From UBA5976 sp037137575 (GTDB lineage Bacteria; Actinomycetota; Actinomycetes; S36-B12; UBA5976), in NCBI GenBank assembly GCA_037137575.1, contig JBAXKB010000001.1:23497-87496 (forward strand): a stretch of 64,000 nucleotides of DNA, given 5' to 3'. Each line of letters starts with the position of its first letter. Position 1 is the stretch's first letter. The notes under the pieces were generated by a model. It had not been told where the DNA came from, ran no database searches, and saw only the letters and a list, made by a program, of their open reading frames with translations. Shown here piece by piece: positions 7,333 to 16,289 of this stretch. Made by a program: the position numbers and the translations under genes.

Positions 7333-8396
7333 AGTTAGTTGTACTCGCTGGTGCATTTGCCGCAATCTTCTCGTTGATATTGACGCCTCTTTTAATTAAA
7401 GTTCTTGGCCGGCGCGGTCTTTCTCAGGCAATCAGAGAATCGGCCGATGGCATCAATTACCCAGAACACGGCAGTAAGCGCGGGACGCCATCTATGGGTG
7501 GCTTAGCAATTTTAGGTTCGGTGGTTCTGGCTTACACGCTGACACACTTAATCGCGTGGACTATGCCAACTGCAACAGGGTTGCTTGCACTTTACCTAAT
7601 GGTCGGATTGGGTCTTGTTGGTGTGGCCGATGACTATTTGAAGATCTTCAAACGACGAAGTACGGGCATCCGCGCTCGGACTAAATTAATCGGTCAAGCA
7701 CTCGTTGCATTGAGTTTTGGCTGGCTAGGTTTGCAATTTCCAGATGCGCAAGGACGTCATCCGTTATCGCACGCAATTTCCGTAGTTCGAGATACGCCAT
7801 GGATTTTGCCAACAGGTGTTGTCCTGCTTTGGGTTTGGTTCTTGATTACCGGCATCACCAATGGTGTTAATCTGACCGACGGGCTTGATGGCCTAGCTTG
7901 TGGCGCAGCAGTAATGGCGTTCATTGCGTACACCGTTCTTTGTGTGTGGCAGTACGGACAGAACTGCCAATTCGGAGATGTCGCGCGCTGTTACACCGTG
8001 CGCGATCCACTTGATTTAGCAATGTTTGCAGCGATGTGTGCTGGTTCATGCTTTGGGTTCTTGTGGTGGAACACTAGCCCAGCAAAAATCTTTATGGGAG
8101 ATACTGGTTCTTTGTCTTTGGGCGGGGCAATTGCAGCACTGGCACTTTTGACCAGAACTGAACTGTTACTGCCGCTTTTCGGTGGTCTTTTTGTGATCAT
8201 CACGCTTTCCGTTATTGCCCAGGTGACGTCCTATAAGTTAACTGGCAAACGGGTTTTATTAATGGCGCCGCTACATCACCATTTTGAAATGCTGGGCTGG
8301 CCAGAAACATTAATCGTTGTTCGGTTTTGGATTATCCAAGGCGTTTGCGTCGGTGGCGCTATGGCACTTTTCTATGCTGAGTGGGTCCGACAATGA
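7329..8396 (+). CDS. mraY: Phospho-N-acetylmuramoyl-pentapeptide transferase
   Basis: MraY transfers phospho-MurNAc-pentapeptide to undecaprenyl phosphate, making lipid I in the membrane. The 355-residue protein has about ten hydrophobic helices and the family landmarks: GTPSMGG near residue 55, the magnesium-binding ADDYLK motif near 100, NLTDGLDGLA near 185, MGDTGSLSLGG near 255 and the histidine loop APLHHHFE near 315. GTG start at 7329 overlaps the murF stop by GTGA. Confidence 0.96.
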   Translation: MKLVVLAGAFAAIFSLILTPLLIKVLGRRGLSQAIRESADGINYPEHGSKRGTPSMGGLAILGSVVLAYTLTHLIAWTMPTATGLLALYLMVGLGLVGVADDYLKIFKRRSTGIRARTKLIGQALVALSFGWLGLQFPDAQGRHPLSHAISVVRDTPWILPTGVVLLWVWFLITGITNGVNLTDGLDGLACGAAVMAFIAYTVLCVWQYGQNCQFGDVARCYTVRDPLDLAMFAAMCAGSCFGFLWWNTSPAKIFMGDTGSLSLGGAIAALALLTRTELLLPLFGGLFVIITLSVIAQVTSYKLTGKRVLLMAPLHHHFEMLGWPETLIVVRFWIIQGVCVGGAMALFYAEWVRQ

Positions 8397-8408
8397 GGCC
8401 TGATTTAG

Positions 8409-9851
8409 ATGCATGAAGTAAGTAAATTGAATCGAACTTCGGACTGGTCGCAAATTCGTGTCGCAGTTGTTGGTTTTGGTCTTGCCGGCTTTGCCGCTGC
8501 AGACGCGTTGATCCAGATGGATGCCCAAGTTCTAATAATTGATGGCGCACCCCGAGATAAGTATGCAGACAAGGCTCAGCTACTTGAAATTCTTGGCGCC
8601 GAATTTCAGTTTGATGATGATGTAACTTTGCCAAGCGATTTAGATGTGTTGGTTTTATCTCCTGGAGTTTCACCGCTTGCACCGATTGTTAAAGCAGCCC
8701 AAAGTGCTGAGGTAACTATTTGGGGTGAGTTGGAATTAGCTTGGAGATTGCGAGACCCAGAAACGGCGGCTCCTTGGGTTGCTATTACCGGGACTAACGG
8801 CAAAACCACAACCACCCGAATGGTTGAATCCATCCTCGCGGAAAAATACGGCGCACAGAATGTGCGAGCAGCGGGCAATATTGGTTTGCCAATGTGCGAG
8901 GTAGTTATGGACCCAAATCCACTCGCGGCGATTGTCGTTGAAGTAGGTGCGCCACAACTTCCATTTGTACATTCCGTTTCACCGGTTGCCTCTGTTTGTC
9001 TGAACTTGGCGCCTGATCACATCGACCTATTTGGGTCATTTGAGGCATATCGCGATGCGAAGGCCCGCATTTATCGCAATACTCAAATCGCTGCCATCTA
9101 CAACGAGCAAGATGAAGCCACTGAACGCATGGTTGAACAAGCAGATGTAGTCGAAGGTTGCCGAGCAGTTTCGTTCACGCTGAGTATTCCGCGTAGTTCG
9201 ATGGTTGGGTTAGTTGAAGACATTTTGGTAGATCGAGCTTTTCTTTCGCAGCGCGCAACTTCTGCACTTGAAATAATTGAGTTGTCTGATTTGCCGAGTA
9301 ATGCCCCACACAATGTTCAAAATGCGTTAGCCGCTATTGCACTTGCTCGAGCAATCGAAATTGAACCTGCATTCATCAAAGCCGGCTTAATGAATTGGCA
9401 GGCAGAGCCACATCGGATTACACATGTTGACCAGGTAAATGGTGTTGACTATGTCGATGATTCCAAGGCGACGAACACGCATGCGGCATTCACTTCTATT
9501 CGTGCTTACGAGTCTGTTGTGTGGATTGCTGGGGGATTAGCAAAAGGTCAGGATTTCACCGAGCTGGTAGAAAAATCAGCAAGTCGGCTTCGTGGGGTCG
9601 TCCTTTTAGGCGCAGATCAGGAGTTGATTGCGCAGGCATTGACTAAATTTGCCCCCGATGTTCCAGTGCACAGAGTGCACAGCACCCAGATAGATGCAAT
9701 GACTTCTGTGGTTGCATTGGCCGCACAGTTAGCCAGCAGAGGGGACACTGTGTTACTCGCTCCAGGCTGCGCATCATGGGATATGTATCGAGATTACGCG
9801 CATCGTGGCGACGCATTTGCGCAGGCAGTTCGAGAGTTAGGGACATTATGA
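8409..9851 (+). CDS. murD: UDP-MurNAc-L-alanine:D-glutamate ligase
   Basis: MurD adds D-glutamate to UDP-MurNAc-L-Ala in the cytoplasm. The N-terminal Rossmann-like domain starts with VAVVGFGLAGFAAADAL, the P-loop AITGTNGKTTTT is near residues 124-135, and DSKATN near residue 352 begins the C-terminal domain. Length is 480 residues. GAGG about ten bases before the ATG is a weak ribosome site. The stop overlaps the ftsW start (ATGA at 9848-9851), so the pair is probably translationally coupled. Confidence 0.95.
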   Translation: MHEVSKLNRTSDWSQIRVAVVGFGLAGFAAADALIQMDAQVLIIDGAPRDKYADKAQLLEILGAEFQFDDDVTLPSDLDVLVLSPGVSPLAPIVKAAQSAEVTIWGELELAWRLRDPETAAPWVAITGTNGKTTTTRMVESILAEKYGAQNVRAAGNIGLPMCEVVMDPNPLAAIVVEVGAPQLPFVHSVSPVASVCLNLAPDHIDLFGSFEAYRDAKARIYRNTQIAAIYNEQDEATERMVEQADVVEGCRAVSFTLSIPRSSMVGLVEDILVDRAFLSQRATSALEIIELSDLPSNAPHNVQNALAAIALARAIEIEPAFIKAGLMNWQAEPHRITHVDQVNGVDYVDDSKATNTHAAFTSIRAYESVVWIAGGLAKGQDFTELVEKSASRLRGVVLLGADQELIAQALTKFAPDVPVHRVHSTQIDAMTSVVALAAQLASRGDTVLLAPGCASWDMYRDYAHRGDAFAQAVRELGTL

Positions 9852-11020
9852 CCGTCATACAGAACGCGGAGCCGAAAGCAGATACTAAATCTATTTGGCA
9901 GAAACTAGAACACCCGATGGCTCTCTACAACATCATCTTCTGGAGCACTATTGCGCTATTGGTCTCTGGCCTTGTGATGGTGGCTTCGGCATCAAGTATT
10001 TTCGCTTATGAAAATTTCAACGGTAATCAGTGGGCGCTTGTGGAACGCCAAGTGTTATTTGCTGGAATTGGCGTTTTCGGATTGCTCGTGATGGCTAAGC
10101 AAGATAACGAACGAATCAAGAAGTATTCTGGGCCGTTTTTGATAACTGTTGTCGGCCTGCTTTGCGCGGTTCTGGTGATCGGATCATCGGTAAATGGGCA
10201 AAGGAACTGGATTGAGTTCGGTTCGCTCATTCGTTTCCAGCCTTCGGAATTCGCCAAAATTGGCATCATTCTTTACGGGGCGAAAATTCTGGCAAATTAT
10301 GAAGGCGAATTGCATCTAGTTTCTCGGCTCTTAAATCCATATGGTGTGGTCTGTGTAGTTGTTCTGTTCTTAATCCTTGCGGAAAAAGACTTAGGTACCG
10401 CAATGATCATGATGCCCATTATGGCTTCAGCGCTTTACTTTGTTGGCGCTCCGCGCAAATGGTTCTGGATGTTAGCGGGATTATTTGTCGGGTTGATTGT
10501 TCTGTTGACCATTGCCGCGCCTTATCGAATGGCGCGCTTTACTTCATGGTTGAACCCAAATGCTGATCCGCAAGGTACTGGCTACCAACTAATCCATGGG
10601 CAGCGGGCTATGGGATCTGGCGGTTGGCTCGGAGTAGGACTTGGTGGTTCAAAAGAAAAGTGGGGCACTCTTCCGGAAGCTCACACCGATTTCATCTACG
10701 CAGTTGTGGGTGAAGAAGTTGGGATTGTTGGAACACTAATTGTTCTGGTGTTATTTGTGGCCATAATTTTCTCTGGTTTGCGCATTGCCCGACTATCTGA
10801 CGATTTATTCACTCGCTTAGTCACCCTTGGAATTGTTACTTGGATTGCAACGCAGGCTTTTGTGAATATCGGGGCAGTTCTGGGCATCATGCCAATCACT
10901 GGTGTCCCGCTTCCGCTAGTTAGTTATGGCGGCTCCTCACTGATTCCAACATTGGCTGGTCTGGGTATTTTGCTGGCGTTTGCTAAAAAGCAAGCAGAGT
11001 CAGCGGAGCAAACTACATGA
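9848..11020 (+). CDS. ftsW: Septal peptidoglycan glycosyltransferase FtsW
   Basis: FtsW is the SEDS-family polymerase that extends glycan strands from lipid II at the septum, acting with FtsI. The ATG at 9848, overlapping murD, gives 390 residues; a longer in-frame start at 9776 lies entirely inside murD and is rejected. About ten transmembrane segments are visible, with FQPSEFAKI in the first half, an extracellular loop carrying GTLPEAHTDFIYAVVGEE, and the late SYGGSSLIPTLAGLG motif, all SEDS landmarks. The stop overlaps the murG start by four bases. Confidence 0.94.
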   Translation: MTVIQNAEPKADTKSIWQKLEHPMALYNIIFWSTIALLVSGLVMVASASSIFAYENFNGNQWALVERQVLFAGIGVFGLLVMAKQDNERIKKYSGPFLITVVGLLCAVLVIGSSVNGQRNWIEFGSLIRFQPSEFAKIGIILYGAKILANYEGELHLVSRLLNPYGVVCVVVLFLILAEKDLGTAMIMMPIMASALYFVGAPRKWFWMLAGLFVGLIVLLTIAAPYRMARFTSWLNPNADPQGTGYQLIHGQRAMGSGGWLGVGLGGSKEKWGTLPEAHTDFIYAVVGEEVGIVGTLIVLVLFVAIIFSGLRIARLSDDLFTRLVTLGIVTWIATQAFVNIGAVLGIMPITGVPLPLVSYGGSSLIPTLAGLGILLAFAKKQAESAEQTT

Positions 11021-12081
11021 AGATAGTTGTGGCTGGCGGCGGAACCGCTGGACATATTGAACCGGCATTAAACGTGGCCGATGCGATAGTTGAGCGTCAT
11101 CCTGACGTGAAGATTGTTGCACTTGGCACTGAACGCGGATTAGAGACCACGCTCGTCCCGGCGCGCGGATATCGTTTGGAACTTATCCCGGCCGTCCCAC
11201 TGCCGCGCAGAATAAATCAAGAACTGTTTACTGTGCCAATAAGGTTGAAGGCTGCAGTTGCCCAATGCCGTGAGGTTTTGCAAGATGCCGATGTATTAAT
11301 TGGTTTTGGTGGCTATGTGGCGCTTCCTGCTTACCTGGCCGCACGAGGCAGGGTGCCTATTGTCATTCATGAGGCAAATGCCCGACCGGGCCTTGCCAAC
11401 AGAGTAGGCGCACGGTTTGCAAGCGCAGTAGCTGAAACCGTTTCAGGCTCGATGAGCCATGGTATTTTAACTGGCATTCCGCTTCGGACTTCGATCCAGA
11501 ACTTTGATCGAGGCAGCCTATTGATCGAAGCTCGAAATCATTTCAACATTGCGCTAGATGCAACCGTGATTTTAGTATTTGGCGGATCGCAAGGCGCTGT
11601 GAAACTTAATACGGTGATTGAGCAGTGTCGGCAGGAAGGAACATTTAAGGATGTTCACATTATTCATGCTGTTGGCATGAAAAATGAGTTACCAATAGCT
11701 AGTGGTAACACCTATCACGCAGTTCATTACATCGAACAAATGAATCTTGCCTATGCAGCTGCAGATTTTGTGATTGCGCGTTCGGGGGCGATGACTGTGG
11801 CTGAACTAACCGCAGTTGGTTTACCTGCATGTTATGTGCCACTACCAATTGGTAATGGCGAACAGAAACTAAATGCCGAGCATGTGGTTAAGGCCGGGGG
11901 AGCGATTCTGGTTACAGATACAGATTTCACCGCTAAGTTCGTTGCAGATGCAGTAATGCCTGTTGTGACTGACAAATTAAAATTGGCCAGTATGGCTCAA
12001 ATTTCTGCCAGCTTCGGTCGTCGTGATGCGAGTAGTCGAATTGTTGACATCATCGATCGGGTAATTGCGGGTGGCGCATGA
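11017..12081 (+). CDS. murG: UDP-GlcNAc:lipid I N-acetylglucosaminyltransferase
   Basis: MurG converts lipid I to lipid II on the inner face of the membrane. The N-terminal glycine-rich loop GGGTAGHIEPAL (residues 7-18), the second-domain FGGSQGAVKLN block near residue 188, and the nucleotide-sugar site RSGAMTVAELTAVGLP near 253 are all present in a 354-residue GT-B protein. The usual NGEQKLNAE loop follows. ATGA overlaps join it to ftsW upstream and murC downstream. Confidence 0.95.
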   Translation: MKIVVAGGGTAGHIEPALNVADAIVERHPDVKIVALGTERGLETTLVPARGYRLELIPAVPLPRRINQELFTVPIRLKAAVAQCREVLQDADVLIGFGGYVALPAYLAARGRVPIVIHEANARPGLANRVGARFASAVAETVSGSMSHGILTGIPLRTSIQNFDRGSLLIEARNHFNIALDATVILVFGGSQGAVKLNTVIEQCRQEGTFKDVHIIHAVGMKNELPIASGNTYHAVHYIEQMNLAYAAADFVIARSGAMTVAELTAVGLPACYVPLPIGNGEQKLNAEHVVKAGGAILVTDTDFTAKFVADAVMPVVTDKLKLASMAQISASFGRRDASSRIVDIIDRVIAGGA

Positions 12082-13478
12082 CGGTTTTATCGGGGCATGT
12101 TCACATAGTCGGTATAGGTGGCGCAGGAATGAGCGGAATAGCCCGCGTACTTCTTGCCCGTGGTGTTCAAGTGAGTGGAAGTGATGCAAAAGAGTCGCGC
12201 AGGCTCACTTCACTTAAGCCACTAGGCGCAGATGTATATGTCGGACACAATGGCGCTCGCATGCTGGAATCGGGCAAGCCAGATGTATTAGTGATTTCAA
12301 CCGCGATTCCTGACACAAATCCAGAAGTTCAAGCGGCGATAAAACATGGAATTGCTGTAGTTAATCGGGCAACAGCATTAGCCGAAATCGTCTCGGGTTC
12401 AATTGGGGTCAGTGTTGCTGGAACGCATGGAAAAACTACGACAACCTCGATGCTAACTGTTGTGCTCCAGCATGCAGGACTTGATCCATCCTTCGTTATT
12501 GGTTCGGAGATGAATGAGTCCGGCAGTAATGCGCATTCTGGTTCTGGTGAGCATTTTGTTGTTGAAGCGGATGAAAGCGATGGAACATTTCTACGGTTGC
12601 CAACTACTGCTGCCATAGTCACAAATGTCGAGCCAGATCACTTAAATTACTGGGGTTCATTTGCGGCCCTTGAACAAGCTTTTGTTGACTTTATAGTTGG
12701 TACTGGAAAAAGTGCCGGTTTCTCAGTCGTTTGTGGCGATGATGCTGGAGCTAAAAAAGCTGCAGATGCTGCTAGCGCGTTAGGTGCTCGGGTCATTACC
12801 TATGGCACTAATACCCACAATGATGCAGTCGTTTCAATGCTGCAAACCCAATCGGTTGGGTCTGTTTTCACCATTACTTATCTTGGTCAAACCTACGGTC
12901 CAATTAATCTAGTGGTGCCAGGTGAACACAACGCACTTAACGCAACCGCGGCTTTTGTTATGGCTTTAGAGCTTGGTTGTTCAGCCCAGACGGCATGTGA
13001 TGGGTTAGCTAGATTTACTGGGACGCATCGGCGTTTTGAATTTCGCGGCGAGGTCGCAGGCGTTCGAGTGTTTGATGACTACGCCCATCATCCAACGGAA
13101 ATTACTGCCGTTCTAAATGCAGCTCGCACCGTAGTTGGATCCGGGCGAGTGCTCGTGGCTTTTCAAGCTCACCACTTTTATCGCACAGCGCTGTTCTCTA
13201 AAGAATTTGGTCAAGCGCTTGGCCTTGCCGATTTCGTTGTAGTGCTTGAAGTTTTCGCGCCAGGTGAAACGCCAATTCCAGGTGCATCCGGAAGTGTGAT
13301 GGCTAGCAATGTTCCGCTTTTGGACGAGGCAGTTGTTTTTGAACCGTCTTGGTCAGCAGTGCCAGCTACTTTGGTCGAGCATGCCAAGGCAGGCGATATC
13401 ATTATGACTTTAGGTGCTGGAGACATCGGAATGATGTGCCCGCAAATTCTTGAATTACTTTCTGGGCGAGGACATTAA
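12078..13478 (+). CDS. murC: UDP-MurNAc:L-alanine ligase
   Basis: MurC adds the first amino acid, L-alanine, to UDP-MurNAc. The start has the Rossmann motif VGIGGAGMSGIARVL, the P-loop AGTHGKTTTTSM lies near residues 113-124, and EADESDGTF and the DDYAHHPTEI block that opens the C-terminal domain are conserved. Length is 466 residues. It ends one base into ftsQ. Some dcw clusters carry murB here; none is present between murC and ftsQ, so MurB must be encoded elsewhere. Confidence 0.96.
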   Translation: MTVLSGHVHIVGIGGAGMSGIARVLLARGVQVSGSDAKESRRLTSLKPLGADVYVGHNGARMLESGKPDVLVISTAIPDTNPEVQAAIKHGIAVVNRATALAEIVSGSIGVSVAGTHGKTTTTSMLTVVLQHAGLDPSFVIGSEMNESGSNAHSGSGEHFVVEADESDGTFLRLPTTAAIVTNVEPDHLNYWGSFAALEQAFVDFIVGTGKSAGFSVVCGDDAGAKKAADAASALGARVITYGTNTHNDAVVSMLQTQSVGSVFTITYLGQTYGPINLVVPGEHNALNATAAFVMALELGCSAQTACDGLARFTGTHRRFEFRGEVAGVRVFDDYAHHPTEITAVLNAARTVVGSGRVLVAFQAHHFYRTALFSKEFGQALGLADFVVVLEVFAPGETPIPGASGSVMASNVPLLDEAVVFEPSWSAVPATLVEHAKAGDIIMTLGAGDIGMMCPQILELLSGRGH

Positions 13479-14170
13479 TGAGCGGGACAACTATTCGCAC
13501 TGGTGAGGCAGTTCGTAAACGTCGATCTCGTATGCCTTGGATGTTTTGGCTCTTCGGTATTTTTCTGGTTATCACTTGGTGGACTTTGTATCAGTCCAAA
13601 TTATTTCTCGTTGAAGATCTAAAGATTGTGGGGACTCACAGACTTAAAGCTGAGAAAGTAATGCAAATGGCTAATGTGCATGTTGGCCAGTCATTGATTT
13701 CGGTTGACCCAAAATCAATTTCCAAGACGTTGACTAGGATTCCCCAAATTAAATCTGCTCGGGTTGAACGTGGATGGCCGCACAGCGTTTTGATTACAGT
13801 TACCGAACGCTCACCAGTTGCGGTGGTTAAGTCTGGTGACGGGTTTAATTTAATTGACGATGAGGGAATGCTCGCTGGCAAAATTGATCACCAGCCCAAG
13901 AAGATGCGCTTGATTAGTGCCAAGCCAAATACTGCGGCTATGAAATCTGCAGTACAGATTGCGCTAGCCATCCCAGCCAAATGGAAAGTGGCCCGTATTT
14001 CTGCAGCGAACAGCAACAGTGTGATTGTGGAACTAACGCGTGGACAATCAATTGCTTTCGGATCAGGGGACCAGGCCAAACTAAAAATTAAAGTTGTTGG
14101 TTCGTTACTTATTAATAAATACCGGCACATCAATGTGAGCTCACCGCTTAATCCAACTGTGCGTCAGTAG
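13478..14170 (+). CDS. ftsQ: Cell division protein FtsQ (POTRA domain)
   Basis: FtsQ is a bitopic division protein that recruits FtsL/FtsB and regulates FtsWI. The 230-residue product has a basic cytoplasmic tail, one transmembrane helix at about residues 20-40 (WMFWLFGIFLVITWWTLYQS), then a POTRA domain starting with LFLVEDLKIVGTHRL, followed by the FtsQ beta domain (VERGWPHSVLITVTERSPVAVV). ATG at 13478 overlaps the murC stop by one base. It is the last gene before the gap that separates the dcw operon from ftsZ. Confidence 0.92.
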   Translation: MSGTTIRTGEAVRKRRSRMPWMFWLFGIFLVITWWTLYQSKLFLVEDLKIVGTHRLKAEKVMQMANVHVGQSLISVDPKSISKTLTRIPQIKSARVERGWPHSVLITVTERSPVAVVKSGDGFNLIDDEGMLAGKIDHQPKKMRLISAKPNTAAMKSAVQIALAIPAKWKVARISAANSNSVIVELTRGQSIAFGSGDQAKLKIKVVGSLLINKYRHINVSSPLNPTVRQ

Positions 14171-14180
14171 CCGTTTGCCG

Positions 14181-14215
14181 CGGTAATTGCCGACACGCCG
14201 AGTCAGTCATTACCG
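14181..14215 (+). terminator. Inverted repeat between ftsQ and ftsZ
   Basis: CGGTAAT (14181-14187) and ATTACCG (14209-14215) form a perfect 7-bp stem with a 21-base loop, followed by AGATTTTCC. It may end part of the transcription coming from the dcw operon before the separate ftsZ promoter, or be a protein-binding site. The short stem, long loop and weak T-run make the terminator call tentative. Confidence 0.3.
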
Positions 14216-14255
14216 AGATTTTCCTAGTTAGCCAATACCTTTTACTTGTTACAGG

Positions 14256-14271
14256 TTGACATAACTATAAC
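14256..14271 (+). promoter_or_regulatory. Candidate ftsZ promoter region
   Basis: A consensus TTGACA (14256-14261) is followed at once by TAACTATAAC, in which TATAAC (14266-14271) is a good -10 that could pair with an upstream -35 near 14242-14247. Either way ftsZ would have its own start within the 150-base gap, with a leader of about 45 bases or less. Which element is used cannot be settled from sequence. Confidence 0.35.
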
Positions 14272-14320
14272 GCTCTTGTTGAGGTTTACAGTTAGTCCGC
14301 AGCACCCAGGAGGCGCAATT

Positions 14321-15565
14321 ATGCCGGCACCACAGAATTATTTAGCAGTTATTAAAGTCGTAGGTATTGGCGGTGGCGGCGTTAACGCTGTAAACCGCAT
14401 GATCGAATACGGTTTGAAAGGCGTCGAATTCGTCGCCATCAACACTGATGCCCAGCATCTGTTGATGAGCGATGCTGACGTCAAACTCGATATCGGCCGC
14501 GACTTAACTCGTGGACTCGGCGCCGGCGCAGATCCTGAAGTTGGTCGCCAAGCTGCCGAAGATCATCGTCAAGACATCGAAGACGTGCTCAAAGGTTCCG
14601 ACATGGTCTTTGTCGCTGCTGGTGAAGGCGGCGGAACTGGTACCGGTGGCGCTCCAATTGTTGCCGAGATTGCCCGTAGTTTGGGCGCACTAACTATCGG
14701 CGTTGTAACCCGACCATTTAGTTTTGAAGGCAATACTCGCGCGGAACGTGCCAGTATTGGTATTGAGTCACTTCGTAGCCAAGTAGATACCCTGATCGTT
14801 ATTCCAAATGACCGGCTACTTGAGGTTTCCGATAGCACCATCAGCGCAGTCGATGCCTGGCGTCATGCTGACTCTGTTTTGTTCCAGGGAGTCAGCGGCA
14901 TCACCGATGTAATTACGACACCGGGTCTAATCAACCTGGACTACGCAGATGTTCGTAGCATCATGAAGGACGCAGGCTCCGCCCTGATGGGTGTTGGTGA
15001 AGCTCGTGGACCATCTCGCGCTATTGAGGCTGCCACTTTGGCAATTGCTAGTCCGCTTCTTGAAGCCAGTATCGAAGGCGCCCGCGGCGTACTCATTGCA
15101 GTATCTGGCGCTAGCGACTTGGGTCTGTTTGAAATTAACGAGGCAGCTCGAATGATTCAAAACGCTGTTCACCCGGATGCGCAGATTATTTTCGGAACCG
15201 CAATTGATGACACTCTTGGCGACATGGTTAAGGTCACCGTTATCGCAGCCGGTTTTGATGGAGGTGAACCACTTTCTTCTAAAGTGACATCGCCATACGC
15301 TCGTAAAGTTCTAGACGAGACACCAATAGCTGCGCAGGCTGCGCACGCTGTAGCAAAAGAAGGACAGACTCCAGTAATTCCGGTTGCAGCTGACTACAGT
15401 TCCGAGCCGGCTGAAGTTTCAGTTCCAGACGTATTCGCACCAGCGGGCGATCACTTTGACGCTATGTTCGGCGAGCAAGATGAAGTCGAACAAGCCGATG
15501 AAACCGAGCCGGCTGCAGTTGAACCTGAAGAAGATGGCTTAGCTGTTCCTGATTTCTTGCGTTGA
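14321..15565 (+). CDS. ftsZ: Cell division GTPase FtsZ
   Basis: FtsZ polymerises into the cytokinetic ring. The ATG at 14321 is preceded by AGGAGGC at optimal distance and gives 414 residues; the longer frame from 14246 would run across the promoter. The N-terminal GTPase domain shows GGGGVNAVNRM, the tubulin signature GGGTGTGGAP near residue 103-112, and the NxDxxxV-type T7 region. After an acidic linker the protein ends in VPDFLR, the conserved C-terminal peptide that binds SepF in Actinobacteria. It overlaps the pgeF start by four bases. Confidence 0.98.
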   Translation: MPAPQNYLAVIKVVGIGGGGVNAVNRMIEYGLKGVEFVAINTDAQHLLMSDADVKLDIGRDLTRGLGAGADPEVGRQAAEDHRQDIEDVLKGSDMVFVAAGEGGGTGTGGAPIVAEIARSLGALTIGVVTRPFSFEGNTRAERASIGIESLRSQVDTLIVIPNDRLLEVSDSTISAVDAWRHADSVLFQGVSGITDVITTPGLINLDYADVRSIMKDAGSALMGVGEARGPSRAIEAATLAIASPLLEASIEGARGVLIAVSGASDLGLFEINEAARMIQNAVHPDAQIIFGTAIDDTLGDMVKVTVIAAGFDGGEPLSSKVTSPYARKVLDETPIAAQAAHAVAKEGQTPVIPVAADYSSEPAEVSVPDVFAPAGDHFDAMFGEQDEVEQADETEPAAVEPEEDGLAVPDFLR

Positions 15566-16284
15566 GCAAATCACCACTTTTCGCCGAGCGCAATTTCGGA
15601 GAAATTTCGGTCGTTGTAACCAGTCGGTTCGGTGGTTACAGCAACGGAGCATTTAGTTCACTAAATCTGGCCGACCATGTTGGCGACGATGACAGTGCAG
15701 TAACAAAAAATCGTGAATTGCTTAGTCAATTAATCGACGCTGATTGTTTGAAAGTCTTGACTGCAACTCATGGCAGCGATGTTTCCTTTGTTGAAACACA
15801 AACTAAAGTGATGCCCGGCGATGGATTTGTCACTAAGTCAAAAAATCTTGGTTTAGTTGCCCTAGCCGCCGATTGCGCGCCATTTGCGCTAGTTGACCCA
15901 GTCGCGCAAATAGTGGCGGTTGGACATTGCGGATGGCTTGGTCTTGCCGCCGAACTGCCAAAATCCTTAGCCACTGCATTTTTGAGTCAAGGCGCGGTTC
16001 CGAGTCGCTCAGTTGCCATTTTGGGTCCAACAATATGTGGAAAATGTTATGAAGTAACCGCTGATCGGGTCAGTCTGGTCGGTGCCAAATGTCCAGAGGC
16101 GATCGTGGATAGTCGCCATCTCGATATCGCTGCCGGAGTTAAAGAACAACTCGGCAAGTTTGGTTTTGCAGTAGAACAACTAGCATCCTGTACGGCAGAA
16201 AACGAAGATCTTTATTCCTATCGCCGTGATGGAATAACTGGTCGGCATGCACTTGCTGTTGTGATTCATCAGCGTGAGAATTAA
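15562..16284 (+). CDS. pgeF: Polyphenol oxidase/purine nucleoside phosphorylase-like protein (YfiH family)
   Basis: The 240-residue product belongs to the YfiH/LACC1-like family, cytoplasmic proteins with reported purine nucleoside enzyme activities and, in E. coli, a role in peptidoglycan editing (PgeF). The metal-ligand motifs are visible: THGSDV near residue 73, ADCAPFALVDP near 108 and GHCGW near 120. It starts at TTG 15562, overlapping the ftsZ stop; the yfiH-yggS-sepF order after ftsZ is standard in Actinobacteria. The physiological substrate cannot be deduced. Confidence 0.88.
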   Translation: MSKSPLFAERNFGEISVVVTSRFGGYSNGAFSSLNLADHVGDDDSAVTKNRELLSQLIDADCLKVLTATHGSDVSFVETQTKVMPGDGFVTKSKNLGLVALAADCAPFALVDPVAQIVAVGHCGWLGLAAELPKSLATAFLSQGAVPSRSVAILGPTICGKCYEVTADRVSLVGAKCPEAIVDSRHLDIAAGVKEQLGKFGFAVEQLASCTAENEDLYSYRRDGITGRHALAVVIHQREN

Positions 16285-16289
16285 GTGTG

